64,000 nt of DNA from contig NZ_BSOY01000002.1 in NCBI RefSeq assembly GCF_030160755.1, positions 1 to 64,000 on the forward strand. The letters are read 5' to 3'. Numbering within the stretch: the first letter of the stretch is position 1; every line of letters starts with the position of its first letter. This DNA comes from Brevundimonas denitrificans. Lineage in GTDB: Bacteria > Pseudomonadota > Alphaproteobacteria > Caulobacterales > Caulobacteraceae. Both the position numbers and the translations under genes were made by a program. Below, piece by piece: positions 17,298-28,063 of the stretch. Under the pieces are notes generated by a model. The model had not been told where the DNA came from and searched no databases. It saw only the letters and a list, made by a program, of their open reading frames with translations.

Positions 17298-18286
17298 GCC
17301 TGACCCGTCGCACGCTCGGTCTCGCGGGCCTGTCCGGCCTCGGCCTCGCCGCCTGCGCGCCGCGCCCGGCCGCCAATGGCCGGACCATCTTCAACGCCGT
17401 CGACGTCCACCCAGCCGACTATCCGACCGTCACCGCGGTCAAATGGATGGGCGACGAGCTGGGTCGCCTCACCGACGGCCGCCTCGGCGTACGCCAGTTC
17501 CCGGCGGGACAACTGGGCAATGAGGATGACTCCATCGGCCTGACCCGTTTCCAGGCGGTCGACATCTGCCGCGTCGCCGTAGCCGCCCTGAACAACGCCT
17601 TCCCCGAGACCCGGCTGCTGGCCCTGCCCTATGTCTACCGCTCGGTCGCCCATGTGCGGGCCGTGGTCGACGGCGCCATCGGCACGGAGCTGCTCAATGT
17701 CTTCGAGGGCCGGGGTCTGGTCGGCCTGGCCTATTACGACGCCGCCCCGCGCTGCTTCTACAATGTCCGCCATCCGGTCAGCGAACCGGGGCAGATGCGC
17801 GGCCTGAAGATGCGCGCGCCGCAGTCGGACATCTTCCTCGACTCCATCCGGGCCATGGGCGCCAATCCCACACCCCTGACCTTCGGCGCCGTCTTCTCCT
17901 CGCTGCAGACCCATCTGATCGACGGGGCGGAAAACAACTGGCCCAGCTATCAGTCGAGCCGCCAGTTCGAGGTCGCCCGCTTCTGGAGCCAGACGGAACA
18001 CTCCTTCTCGCCGGACGCCCTGCTGATGTCCAAGGCCAGCCTCGAGCGGCTGAGCGCCGCCGACCAGGACCTGGTCCGCGACGTCGCCCGCCGCTCGGTG
18101 CCGGTCATGCGGGCCCTGTGGGACGAACGCGAGGCCAGGGCCCGCGCCACCGTCATCGCAGCGGGAACCCAGGTGTCCGAGGTCGACAAGGCCGCCTTCG
18201 CCGCCACCGTCCGGCCGGTGCTGGACAAATATCTCGCCGAGCCGCGCCTGCGCGCGCTCCACGAACGGATCGCAGCGGTCGCCTGA
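17294..18286 (+). CDS. dctP: TRAP transporter substrate-binding protein, lipoprotein-like (DctP family)
   Basis: 330 residues. The N-terminus combines a twin-arginine-like TRRTLGLAG with a lipobox LAAC (Cys at about 22), so it is probably an anchored lipoprotein and not a free periplasmic protein. The rest is a DctP fold: AVKWMGDELGRLTDGRL, FPAGQLGNEDD, the ligand-binding Arg region MRGLKMRAPQSDIF, and LTFGAVFSSLQTHLIDGAEN. It delivers sugar acids to the DctQ/DctM permease encoded next. Context points to a uronate or keto-deoxy acid from pectin. The start overlaps the hydratase stop. Confidence 0.9.
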   Translation: MSLTRRTLGLAGLSGLGLAACAPRPAANGRTIFNAVDVHPADYPTVTAVKWMGDELGRLTDGRLGVRQFPAGQLGNEDDSIGLTRFQAVDICRVAVAALNNAFPETRLLALPYVYRSVAHVRAVVDGAIGTELLNVFEGRGLVGLAYYDAAPRCFYNVRHPVSEPGQMRGLKMRAPQSDIFLDSIRAMGANPTPLTFGAVFSSLQTHLIDGAENNWPSYQSSRQFEVARFWSQTEHSFSPDALLMSKASLERLSAADQDLVRDVARRSVPVMRALWDEREARARATVIAAGTQVSEVDKAAFAATVRPVLDKYLAEPRLRALHERIAAVA

Positions 18287-18326
18287 ACGGCCGCGCAAAC
18301 CATCGGCGCTCAGGGAGGGCCCGAAG

Positions 18327-18854
18327 ATGTCTGAACCTCGACGCGGCTTCGCCCGTGCGCTCGACAGTCTGGCGCTGCTCGCCATGGCCCTGGCCGGGAT
18401 CGCCCTGGTGCTCATGGCCCTGATCCAGGCCTGGCAGGTCTTCGCCCGCTATGTGCTGAACGACAGCCCCGGCTGGACCGAGCCCCTGGCCCTTCTGCTG
18501 ATGAGTTTCGCCGTCATGTTCGGGGCCTCGGTGGCCGTACGGCGCGAAAGCCATTTCGCTTTCCAGTCTCTGCAGCACGCCATGCCGACGCCGGTGCAGT
18601 GGCTGATGAAGTCGGTCTCCCGCCTGATCGCCGCCGCCGCGGGCGCAGGACTGATGGTGCTGGGCGGAACCCTGATGATCGACGACTGGCCGGTGCCCAT
18701 GGCGGGCGCGCCCCTGCCATCAGGCCTGAAGTTCGCGGCCCTGTGCGTGGGCGGGGGCCTGATCCTGATCTTCGCGCTCGAACGCCTTCTGACCGGCGAC
18801 TATCACGCGCCCGTGGCCGACGCCCCCAAAGACGCCTCCGGGGCGGAGGACTGA
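18327..18854 (+). CDS. dctQ: TRAP transporter small permease (DctQ family)
   Basis: 175 residues with four hydrophobic helices (about 15-38, 50-70, 95-118, 128-150). WQVFARYVLNDSPGWTEPLA and the following FAVMFGASVAVRRESHF are the DctQ signature. AGGGAGGG lies 10 bases before the ATG. It forms the membrane complex with DctM, whose ATG begins two bases after its stop. Confidence 0.9.
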   Translation: MSEPRRGFARALDSLALLAMALAGIALVLMALIQAWQVFARYVLNDSPGWTEPLALLLMSFAVMFGASVAVRRESHFAFQSLQHAMPTPVQWLMKSVSRLIAAAAGAGLMVLGGTLMIDDWPVPMAGAPLPSGLKFAALCVGGGLILIFALERLLTGDYHAPVADAPKDASGAED

Positions 18855-18856
18855 TC

Positions 18857-20137
18857 ATGGAATACATCATCCTTTTCGGCCTTCTGGCCATTCTTCTGGC
18901 CATCGGCGTGCCGGTCGCCTTCTCCCTGCTGGCTGCGACCCTGGCCACAGTGCTGTACCTGGCCCTGCCGCCGATCGTGGTGTTCCAGCAGATGGGATCC
19001 GACATCACCTCGGTCGCCCTGCTGGCCATTCCCCTGTTCATCTTCACCGGCGAGTTGATGATGAAGGGCGGCCTGTCCGACCGGATGATCGCCCTCGCCT
19101 CCTCCATGGTGGGCCATATCCGCGGCGGCCTGGGCCAGGTCACGGTCGTCGGCTCGACCCTGTTCGGCGGCGTCTCGGGCAGCGCCATCGCCGACGTCTC
19201 GGCCATCGGCGGCACCATGATCCCCCAGATGCAGAAGCGCGGCTATGACAGCGACTACGCCGTCAACGTCACCATCTCGGCGGCGCTGGTGGCCCTGCTG
19301 GTGCCGCCCTCACACAATATGATCCTGTATTCGGCCTCGGCCGGGGGCGGAGTGTCGATCTCCGACCTGTTCGCGGCGGGCATCCTTCCGGCCGGCCTGC
19401 TGGCCATGTCCCTGATGGTCACCGCCTATGTCCTGGCGCGGCGCCGCGGCTATGCCGCCGAACCCTTCCCGGGCTTCGGGACCGTGCTGACCCGGCTGGT
19501 CGCGGCCATCCCCGGCCTGCTGCTGGTCGGCATCATCTTCGGCGGCATCCGGGGGGGCGTCTTCACCGCGGTCGAGAGCGCCTCCATCGCCGTGGTCTAC
19601 GCCACCGTCGTGACCGGCATCGTCTATCGCCACATGAGCTGGACCGCCTTCAAGGCCGCCTGCACCGGCGCGGCGCGAACCTCGGGCGCCGTGCTGTTCA
19701 TCATCGGCTGCGCCGGCGCCTTCGGCTGGCTGATGGCCTATATGCAGGTGCCGACCATGATGGTCGATCTGCTGCAGACCCTGACCGACAACCCGATCCT
19801 GATCCTGCTGCTGATCAACGTCATCCTGCTGGTGCTCGGCACCTTCATGGACATGGCGCCGCTGATCATCATCTGCACGCCGATCTTCCTGCCTGTGGCC
19901 AAGGCCTATGGCGTGGACCCGGTGCAGTTCGGCGTCATCCTGCTGCTCAACTGCGGCATCGGCCTGATCACTCCGCCGGTCGGATCGGTGCTGTTCGTCG
20001 GCAGCGCCATCGCCCGCGTGCCGATGACCCACAGCCTGCGCTCGATCTGGCCCTTCTATCTCGCTTGCACCGGGGTGCTGATGCTGGTCACCTTCGTCCC
20101 GGCGCTTTCGCTGTGGCTGCCCTCGCTGATGAAATGA
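18857..20137 (+). CDS. dctM: TRAP transporter large permease (DctM family)
   Basis: 426 residues and about 12 hydrophobic segments, the normal size of DctM. Landmarks are IPLFIFTGELMMKGG, GGLGQVTVVGSTLFGGVSGS, PPSHNMILYSASAGGG and FGVILLLNCGIGLITPPVG, which form the substrate path. It uses the ion gradient to move the acid bound by DctP inward. The ATG at 18857 follows the dctQ stop by two bases; longer in-frame starts would overlap dctQ heavily. Its stop overlaps the kinase start (ATGA). Confidence 0.92.
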   Translation: MEYIILFGLLAILLAIGVPVAFSLLAATLATVLYLALPPIVVFQQMGSDITSVALLAIPLFIFTGELMMKGGLSDRMIALASSMVGHIRGGLGQVTVVGSTLFGGVSGSAIADVSAIGGTMIPQMQKRGYDSDYAVNVTISAALVALLVPPSHNMILYSASAGGGVSISDLFAAGILPAGLLAMSLMVTAYVLARRRGYAAEPFPGFGTVLTRLVAAIPGLLLVGIIFGGIRGGVFTAVESASIAVVYATVVTGIVYRHMSWTAFKAACTGAARTSGAVLFIIGCAGAFGWLMAYMQVPTMMVDLLQTLTDNPILILLLINVILLVLGTFMDMAPLIIICTPIFLPVAKAYGVDPVQFGVILLLNCGIGLITPPVGSVLFVGSAIARVPMTHSLRSIWPFYLACTGVLMLVTFVPALSLWLPSLMK

Positions 20138-21228
20138 CAGACCCGCTGGCCGTTCGCCCGGCCGAAGACTGCCGCTGGGACTGCGTCGCCCTGGGCGAGG
20201 TCATGCTTCGTCTCGACCCGGGCGAGGGCCGGATCCGCACGGCCCGGTCCTTCCAGGTCTGGGAGGGCGGCGGCGAATACAATGTCGCGCGCGGCCTGCG
20301 GAAAACCTTCGGCCTGCGCACCTCGGTCGTCACGGCCCTGCCGCGCAACGAGATGGGCGCCCTCGCCGAGGACCTGATCCTGCAGGGCGGCGTCGATACG
20401 TCCCACATCCTGTGGCGCGAGGCTGACGGCGTAGGCCGCAACACCCGGATGGGATTGAATTTCACCGAGCGCGGGTTCGGCGTGCGCGGCGCCCTCGGAG
20501 CCTCGGACCGGGCCAATTCCGCCGCCTCACAGATGCGGCCGGATGAGGTCGACTGGGACGCCCTGTTCGGCGGAGAGGGCGTGCGCTGGCTCCACACCGG
20601 CGGCATCTTCGCCGCCCTGTCGGAAAGCACGGCCGCGACGACGCTCGCCGCCATCCGCGCCGCCAAACGCCACGGGGTCGTGGTCAGCTACGACCTCAAC
20701 TACCGCGCCAGCCTGTGGTCCAGCCATCCGGACCCCGACGCCGCCCGTCGGGTCAACCGGGAGATCGCCGGCCTGGTCGATGTGTTGATCGGCGACGAAT
20801 ATGCATATGAGTCCTGCCTCGGCATCAGCGGTCACGCCCCGCGCGCGGACCCGACCGACGCCGCGCCGTTCGACGCCCTGGTCGCCCGCGCGGCCGCCGA
20901 CCTGCCCAATGTCAGGATTTTCGCCGCCACCCTCCGCGACCCGATCTCGGCCTCGATCAACCGCTGGGGCGCTGTCCTCTGGGCAGGCGGAAAACGCTAT
21001 GCCACGGCGGTGCGCGAGATCGCGGTTCTCGACCGCGTGGGCGGCGGCGACGGCTTCGTCTCGGGCATGGCGTACGCCTTCCTGAACGGCCTCGGATCCC
21101 GGACAGCGGTCGACTATGGCGCGGCCCACGGGGCGCTGGCCATGACCACCCCCGGCGACAACGCCATGACGTCCCGGGATGAGGTCGCCGCCCTCGCCGA
21201 CGGACGCGGGGCGGCGGCGATCCGTTAG
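20134..21228 (+). CDS. kdgK: 2-keto-3-deoxygluconate kinase-like sugar kinase (PfkB family)
   Basis: 364-residue ribokinase-fold enzyme. The N-terminal part has CVALGEVMLRLDPGEG and WEGGGEYNVARGL; the anion hole and catalytic base are in DRVGGGDGFVSGMAYA. In this operon the logical substrate is 2-keto-3-deoxygluconate made by KduD, giving KDPG for the Entner-Doudoroff aldolase; this is inference from context. The ATG overlaps the dctM stop by four bases. Length is slightly above usual KdgK (about 310-340) because of a loop around residues 225-245. It is the last gene of the operon. Confidence 0.85.
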   Translation: MTDPLAVRPAEDCRWDCVALGEVMLRLDPGEGRIRTARSFQVWEGGGEYNVARGLRKTFGLRTSVVTALPRNEMGALAEDLILQGGVDTSHILWREADGVGRNTRMGLNFTERGFGVRGALGASDRANSAASQMRPDEVDWDALFGGEGVRWLHTGGIFAALSESTAATTLAAIRAAKRHGVVVSYDLNYRASLWSSHPDPDAARRVNREIAGLVDVLIGDEYAYESCLGISGHAPRADPTDAAPFDALVARAAADLPNVRIFAATLRDPISASINRWGAVLWAGGKRYATAVREIAVLDRVGGGDGFVSGMAYAFLNGLGSRTAVDYGAAHGALAMTTPGDNAMTSRDEVAALADGRGAAAIR

Positions 21229-21433
21229 TCTGTCCATGACTTCCGGTTGTCGGGAGCATCCCTCTGAAACCACGCCGATTCAGTCCGCATACGCATTTTT
21301 GACTACAGCGGCGGCGCAACCACCGGGATTGAATCGTGGACAAATTGACAAGCGGGGCTGTTCATTCACATTTCTGTATGCAACCTCGGCTATGTGCATT
21401 CATTAAGTGCCACTCAACCCCGGAGACTGACTG

Positions 21434-21658
21434 ATGAAGAAAACCATTGCAGCCATCACAGCCGGCCTCCTGCTCGTCGCAGGTCAGGCCGCCGCCCAGA
21501 ACAACAGCGCGACCGTCCGCGTCGGCGACCGTATCGGCGCTGAAGCCGGCGCCTCGAGCGAGTTCGCCGGCGTGCCGATCGCTGTGCTGCTCCTCGGCGG
21601 CGCCGCGCTGATCACCCTGATCGTCGTCGCCACCGATGACGACAGCGAGAGCGACTAA
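21434..21658 (+). CDS. Small membrane protein, paralogue of the one at 57411
   Basis: 74 residues: a signal peptide (KTIAAITAGLLLVAGQAAA), a polar stretch with VRVGDRIGAEAGASSEFAG, one hydrophobic helix (VPIAVLLLGGAALITLIVVA) and an acidic tail TDDDSESD. I know no function. A second copy at 57411-57632 is about three quarters identical by hand alignment, with the same order of parts, so it is a real conserved gene. ATG follows CCCCGGAGACTGACTG, giving GGAG as the ribosome site. It is monocistronic: it is followed by an intrinsic terminator. Confidence 0.82.
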   Translation: MKKTIAAITAGLLLVAGQAAAQNNSATVRVGDRIGAEAGASSEFAGVPIAVLLLGGAALITLIVVATDDDSESD

Positions 21659-21687
21659 GCCTTTCGACCGTTCTGGTCACAAATATC

Positions 21688-21719
21688 GCCCCCGTCGCGC
21701 AAGCGGCGGGGGCTTTGCT
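21688..21719 (+). terminator. Intrinsic terminator after the small membrane protein gene
   Basis: GCCCCCGTCGC, a four-base loop GCAA, then GCGGCGGGGGC form an 11-bp stem with one G-U pair, followed by TTTGCTTTG. It lies 30 bases past the stop and could also end the convergent zinc-ribbon gene. Confidence 0.82.
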
Positions 21720-21743
21720 TTGCGCCCCGCCGCGCGGCCGGAC

Positions 21744-22040
21744 TCAGGCCCGCTCTTCCTCGTCTCCGCAGAGCGAACACTGGAAGCGGGCGACCTTTGA
21801 CTTCGACGGCACGGGCCTGAGAACCGAAGTCCGGCCGAACTCGAACCGGCATCGCTTGCATTCGTCGGCCTGCGGCTCCCGGGCGGCAAGCACCCGTTCA
21901 ATGGCCGCCGCCTTCTCTGCGACCCTCGCGCGAGCCCGTGCTTCATCCGCCTGCGCCCGGGCGATGTCCTGGTGCGCATCCGCCTTCTCGCGTTCGAGCC
22001 GTTCCACAAGCCGGCGTCGGTAGAGGTCGTTGTCCGCCAT
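21744..22040 (-). CDS. Small coiled-coil and zinc-ribbon protein
   Basis: 98 residues. Residues 5-55 are a charged, Ala/Glu/Arg-rich helix likely to be coiled coil. The C-terminal half has two CxxC knuckles, CKRC (61-64) and CSLC (88-91), separated by a short basic hairpin, so it should bind one zinc ion. It may bind nucleic acid or protein; I do not recognise the family. The ATG is preceded by GAGGGGATGGA. It is convergent with the small membrane protein gene and divergent from the MFS gene. Confidence 0.6.
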   Translation of the reverse strand: MADNDLYRRRLVERLEREKADAHQDIARAQADEARARARVAEKAAAIERVLAAREPQADECKRCRFEFGRTSVLRPVPSKSKVARFQCSLCGDEEERA

Positions 22041-22167
22041 TCCATCCCCTCTTGCTGGTCCGCAGCGAGAGACAGAAGAGAACGAGAGTCAACGACGCGC
22101 CGTCGACCGGATGCGCTTTCCGGTTTCCCGGTCTAGGCTCCCTCCGACACGAGCCGGGAGGGACCGT

Positions 22168-23826
22168 ATGACCGACAGCGCCGCCGCCGAGGAGCACACC
22201 GTCGATCGCAACGACCGGCTCGTCATCCTCGCCTCCTCGGTGGGGACGGTGATCGAATGGTATGATTTCTATCTGTACGGTTCGCTGGCGGCGATCATCA
22301 CCGTCCAGTTCTTCTCCGGCGTCAACGAGACCACCGGCTACATCTTCGCCCTGATGGCCTTCGCCGCGGGCTTCGCGGTCCGGCCGTTCGGGGCCGTCTT
22401 CTTCGGCCGGCTGGGCGACCTGTGGGGGCGCAAGAACACCTTCCTGGTGACCATGCTGCTGATGGGACTGTCGACCTTCGTCGTCGGCCTGCTGCCGTCC
22501 TACGCCGCCATCGGCGTGGCCGCGCCGGCGATCCTGATCGCCATGCGGCTGGTCCAGGGCCTCGCGCTCGGCGGGGAGTACGGCGGGGCCGCGACCTACG
22601 TCGCCGAACATGCGCCACCCGGAAAGCGCGGCTTCTACACCTCCTTCATCCAGATCACCGCGACCGCCGGGCTGATGCTGAGTCTGCTGGTCATCCTGGG
22701 CGTGCGCACCGCGGTCGGCGAGGACGCCTTCAAGGACTGGGGCTGGCGCATTCCCTTCCTCGTCTCGATCCTGCTGCTCGGCGTGTCGCTATGGATCCGG
22801 CTCAAACTGGCCGAGAGCCCGGCCTTCGCCCGCATGAAGGCCGAGGGCAAGGGTTCGAGGACGCCGCTCAAGGACAGTTTCGCGAAATGGCCCAACCTCA
22901 AACTGGTGCTGCTGGCCCTGGTCGGCCTGACGGCGGGCCAGGCGGTGGTCTGGTACACCGGCCAGTTCTACGCCCTGTTCTTCCTCGAGAAGACGCTGAA
23001 GGTCGACGGCCCGCTGGCCAATATCCTGATCGCCGTGGCCCTGCTGCTGGCCACGCCCTTCTTCGTCTTCTGGGGCTGGCTGTCAGACAAGGTCGGCCGC
23101 AAGCCGATCATTCTCGTCGGCTGCCTGCTGGCCGCCCTGACCTATTTCCCGCTGTTCCACGCCCTGACCGGCGCGGCCAACCCACAACTGGCGGCGGCCA
23201 CGGCCACCGCACCTGTAAGCGTGTACGCCGATCCCGCCGACTGCGCCCTGCAGTTCGACCCGATCGGCAAGACCGTGTTCGACAGTTCCTGCGATCTGGC
23301 CAAGTCCTGGCTGGCCAAGGCCGGGGTGACCTACGCCAACATCGCCGCCCCGGCGGGATCGACAGCCGAAGTCCGTATCGGCGATGTGGTCGTGACCAGT
23401 TTCGACGGCGCGGCGCTCTCCCGCCCCGACTTCGCCGCCCGCAAGACAGAATGGGAGGCCGGCCTCGGCGCCGCCCTGGCCGCCGCCGGCTATCCCGCCA
23501 GGGCTGACAGCGCCCTGGTCAACAAGCCGCTGGTCGTCGCCATCCTGTTCCTGCTCGTGATGTATGTGACCATGGTCTACGGCCCGATCGCGGCGGCCCT
23601 GGTCGAGATGTTCCCGACCAATATCCGCTACACCTCGATGTCCCTGCCCTATCACATCGGAAACGGCTGGTTCGGCGGCTTCCTGCCCACCACGGCCTTC
23701 GCCATGGTCGCGGCCACGGGCAATATCTACTACGGCCTGTGGTATCCGGTGGTGGTGGCCCTGGTCACCGTGGTAGTCGGCTTCCTGTTCATCCGCGACC
23801 GCAAGGACGTGGACATCCATGACTGA
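22168..23826 (+). CDS. MFS metabolite:H+ symporter (MHS family) with large loop insertion
   Basis: 552 residues. TVIEWYDFYLYGS and GRLGDLWGRKNTFLVT are MHS-family signatures, with GLALGGEYGGAATYVAEHAP and the second repeat WLSDKVGRKPII. After the helix near residue 335 there is an extracytoplasmic insertion of about 110 residues (roughly 345-450; contains two Cys and two Asp-rich turns) before the last four helices. Family members with this insert exist, but its role is unknown. It would bring in a small organic acid by proton symport. The ATG at 22168 has GGGAGGGAC before it. It stands alone between short genes; substrate unknown. Confidence 0.87.
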   Translation: MTDSAAAEEHTVDRNDRLVILASSVGTVIEWYDFYLYGSLAAIITVQFFSGVNETTGYIFALMAFAAGFAVRPFGAVFFGRLGDLWGRKNTFLVTMLLMGLSTFVVGLLPSYAAIGVAAPAILIAMRLVQGLALGGEYGGAATYVAEHAPPGKRGFYTSFIQITATAGLMLSLLVILGVRTAVGEDAFKDWGWRIPFLVSILLLGVSLWIRLKLAESPAFARMKAEGKGSRTPLKDSFAKWPNLKLVLLALVGLTAGQAVVWYTGQFYALFFLEKTLKVDGPLANILIAVALLLATPFFVFWGWLSDKVGRKPIILVGCLLAALTYFPLFHALTGAANPQLAAATATAPVSVYADPADCALQFDPIGKTVFDSSCDLAKSWLAKAGVTYANIAAPAGSTAEVRIGDVVVTSFDGAALSRPDFAARKTEWEAGLGAALAAAGYPARADSALVNKPLVVAILFLLVMYVTMVYGPIAAALVEMFPTNIRYTSMSLPYHIGNGWFGGFLPTTAFAMVAATGNIYYGLWYPVVVALVTVVVGFLFIRDRKDVDIHD

Positions 23827-23901
23827 GGCGCCAGCAGAGGATCGGTCGCAGCGCGACTAACACGATCCCGGAAGTCCGGGCGCGCTGACGGCCTCTCCTG
23901 A

Positions 23902-24132
23902 TTAAAGCAGGGCGGCGGCGCTGCGCTTTTCCTCGCGGCGCTCATCCGCCTCGACCTGGGCCTCGTCCATACTGCCAATGGCAGCCGCCGTTCGAGCGTC
24001 CTCGGCCGGACTGCGTCCCGGCCGCAGCACATAGGTGGCCAGCAACCCGACGACCAGAAGCAGCAGGACGCCGATGACGATCTGTACGAGCAACGGGTCC
24101 GCGCGTTTTATCTTGAAAGGGTCTCGCGCCAT
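23902..24132 (-). CDS. Small single-pass membrane protein, unknown function
   Basis: 76 residues: a short basic start ([13 protein letters not shown]), one strongly hydrophobic helix ([19 protein letters not shown], about 14-33), then a charged tail with Glu/Arg-rich helix. The tail would be periplasmic or cytoplasmic depending on topology. No known domain is visible. It is convergent with the MFS gene, with 75 bases between stops, and divergent from acs. Coding bias fits its neighbours, which is why it is listed. Confidence 0.5.
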   Translation of the reverse strand: MARDPFKIKRADPLLVQIVIGVLLLLVVGLLATYVLRPGRSPAEDARTAAAIGSMDEAQVEADERREEKRSAAALL

Positions 24133-24407
24133 CAGCTGGCTCCAAATGCCCGGAACACGCCGGCCGGCGCTTCTATCAGAGAGATGGAGTGATGGCGATT
24201 CGTCTCTCCGTCGCCAGCACGCGGCCGGTCAGGGCGCCTGGCGCCGGCGAGCGAGCGTACACGGATTTCCCTGTCACCCCTCCAGACTACGATTTTGGAT
24301 TTGCATCCACCGCCCGCGCGGTATGCATGCCGTCGGATGGCAGACACCCCGGCTTCCTTGGCGCCTCGCTGACCGAGTCTGCTTCGTCACAGATGAAGGA
24401 CGTCTCC

Positions 24408-26357
<1,950 letters not shown>

Positions 26358-26388
26358 GATCTCCGTGGCGCTGACGCGGATACGTCTT

Positions 26389-26778
26389 TCAACGGGCGAG
26401 CGACCCCTTGGGATGAAACGGCTTCGGCCAGGTGGCGGGATCAAGGCCGAACGCGCAGTAGAGGCCGTAAAGCAGCCGCTCGTACCCGAACCCGACGCAC
26501 CCTGAAACGAGCCCCGGCCCCCCGGCGCCGGTGATCGAGAACGCGTTGACCAGACTGGCGGAATGATTGTTGAAGGAGGCGACCGATATCCAGCGTTCGT
26601 CGCCGGGGACGCGCAACCGGACTTCGCGCTTGAGTGCGAAGGCGGTCTGGAACAGGCGCTTACCGTCCGAAGACGATGCGAAAAACGGATCGTTCGCGGT
26701 CGTCGCGCGAAAGCCGACGTCCCATTCGCGCAAGAGATCCAGAAACCAGTCGAAATAGTAGTCGAGCTCGCGCGCCAC
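26389..26778 (-). pseudogene. C-terminal remnant of an amino acid:[carrier protein] ligase (seryl-tRNA-synthetase-like)
   Basis: The open frame gives about 129 residues from a GTG, and an in-frame stop lies shortly upstream, so no full gene can exist. The visible part fits the end of the class-II synthetase-like ligases that load amino acids on carrier proteins: ISVASFNNHSASLVNAFSI, then the motif-3-like SGCVGFGYERLLYGLY, then GLDPATWP. Full-length members have about 300-350 residues, so the N-terminal half with motifs 1 and 2 is mostly missing. No carrier protein gene is nearby. It is convergent with acs. It could still be made as a short protein, but the lost part makes catalysis unlikely. 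Confidence 0.65.
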
Positions 26779-27076
26779 ATGTTCGGCGCTGCCGAAGAGC
26801 CGACCCTCTGACCCCCTCCGCCGGTAGGGGGCTCCGCCGCTCCTGCATCAACAGAGCGGATGGGCATACGAGAGCGCGGTCCCTCTTTGCGCCTCGCCGC
26901 GGCCGCCCGATTCCCATGTTGCGCGATTGTTCATACAGGGAAGGGCAGCGCACAACTTTTCCGCCGCCGACCCTACCTTTCTCCTGCAAAATCATCTAGG
27001 TGGCGCGGCGGGGAAGGAGACGGCGAACGATCAAGCCCGTCTCCGGGATTTCATTATCAAGAGTTGCAGCGCCAAC

Positions 27077-28063
27077 ATGGTCGAACAAACAGGCAAAAGC
27101 GTCCGCGTGGCGCTCATCGGTTGTGGCCGCTGGGGGCGCAACCTCGCGCGCGTCCTGGCGCGGCTCGGCGCCCTGGAGGTGATCGTGGATCCGGCCGTCG
27201 TGGCGCTCACGCCGTATGCCGAAGAGCTGGGCGTGCGTATAGTCAGTGATCTGGACGCCGCCTTCGCCGACGGGATCGACGCGGTGGTCATCGCCGCCCC
27301 GGCGGTGGATCACGCCTGGCTGGCGCGCCGGGCGCTGGAGTCCGGCAAGCCGGTGTTTGTCGAAAAGCCCCTGGCGCTTGAGCTGGAGGACGCGGAGGCG
27401 CTGGCTGTGCTGGCGAAGGAGCGCGGCCTGACGCTTATGGTCGGCCACCTGCTGCAGTATCACCCCGCCTTTGTGACGCTGAAGAAACTCGTCGCCGCCG
27501 GTGAGATCGGCGAACTGCGGCATATTACATCTCACCGGTTGAACCCGGGCGCGATCCGTACCGAGGAAAATGCGCTCTGGAGCATGGCGCCGCACGACTT
27601 CTCCATGATTCTCGGCCTGGCCGGTGCGGAACCGGATCAGGTTTCAGCCTTGCCCGTCCGGGTGGTGAACCCGTCGATTCCCGACCAGTATTTCGTTCAG
27701 CTTCGCTTTACCGGCGGCCTTACCGCCCAGGTCAACGTCTCCTGGATCTCGCCCTACAAGGAGCACAAGCTGACGGTGCTCGGAACCAAGGGCGCCCTGG
27801 TCTTCGAGGACACAGCGTCCGAGCGCGACCGCAAGCTTGTCATCTATCGGGACTATGTGGACGTGACGGGAGCCGGACCGCGCTTCGTGAAGAGCGAGGG
27901 CGAGCCGGTCGCCTGGCCTGCTGAAGAGCCGCTGGAGGCTGAATTGAGAACCTTCCTGGCGGCTGCGCGGGGCGAGGAAGAGACCCGTACGGGACCGGAG
28001 GAAGCCATTCCCGTCCTGCGACTGCTCCGTCGCGCCGACGCGGCGGCGATGGGCGGCTCATGA
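27077..28063 (+). CDS. Gfo/Idh/MocA-family sugar dehydrogenase (WbpB/WlbA-like)
   Basis: 328 residues. The NAD-binding motif LIGCGRWGRN is at about 13-22, EKPLALE carries the family's catalytic-type Lys (about 96), and the C-terminal half is the usual alpha/beta dimer domain. Next to a WbpE-like aminotransferase and a WbpA-like 6-dehydrogenase, the likely reaction is 3-oxidation of UDP-GlcNAc-uronic acid. ATG at 27077 is the first good start; the 300 bases upstream, up to the ligase remnant, hold the promoter side of this operon and no gene I can support. Overlaps the next gene by ATGA. Confidence 0.85.
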   Translation: MVEQTGKSVRVALIGCGRWGRNLARVLARLGALEVIVDPAVVALTPYAEELGVRIVSDLDAAFADGIDAVVIAAPAVDHAWLARRALESGKPVFVEKPLALELEDAEALAVLAKERGLTLMVGHLLQYHPAFVTLKKLVAAGEIGELRHITSHRLNPGAIRTEENALWSMAPHDFSMILGLAGAEPDQVSALPVRVVNPSIPDQYFVQLRFTGGLTAQVNVSWISPYKEHKLTVLGTKGALVFEDTASERDRKLVIYRDYVDVTGAGPRFVKSEGEPVAWPAEEPLEAELRTFLAAARGEEETRTGPEEAIPVLRLLRRADAAAMGGS

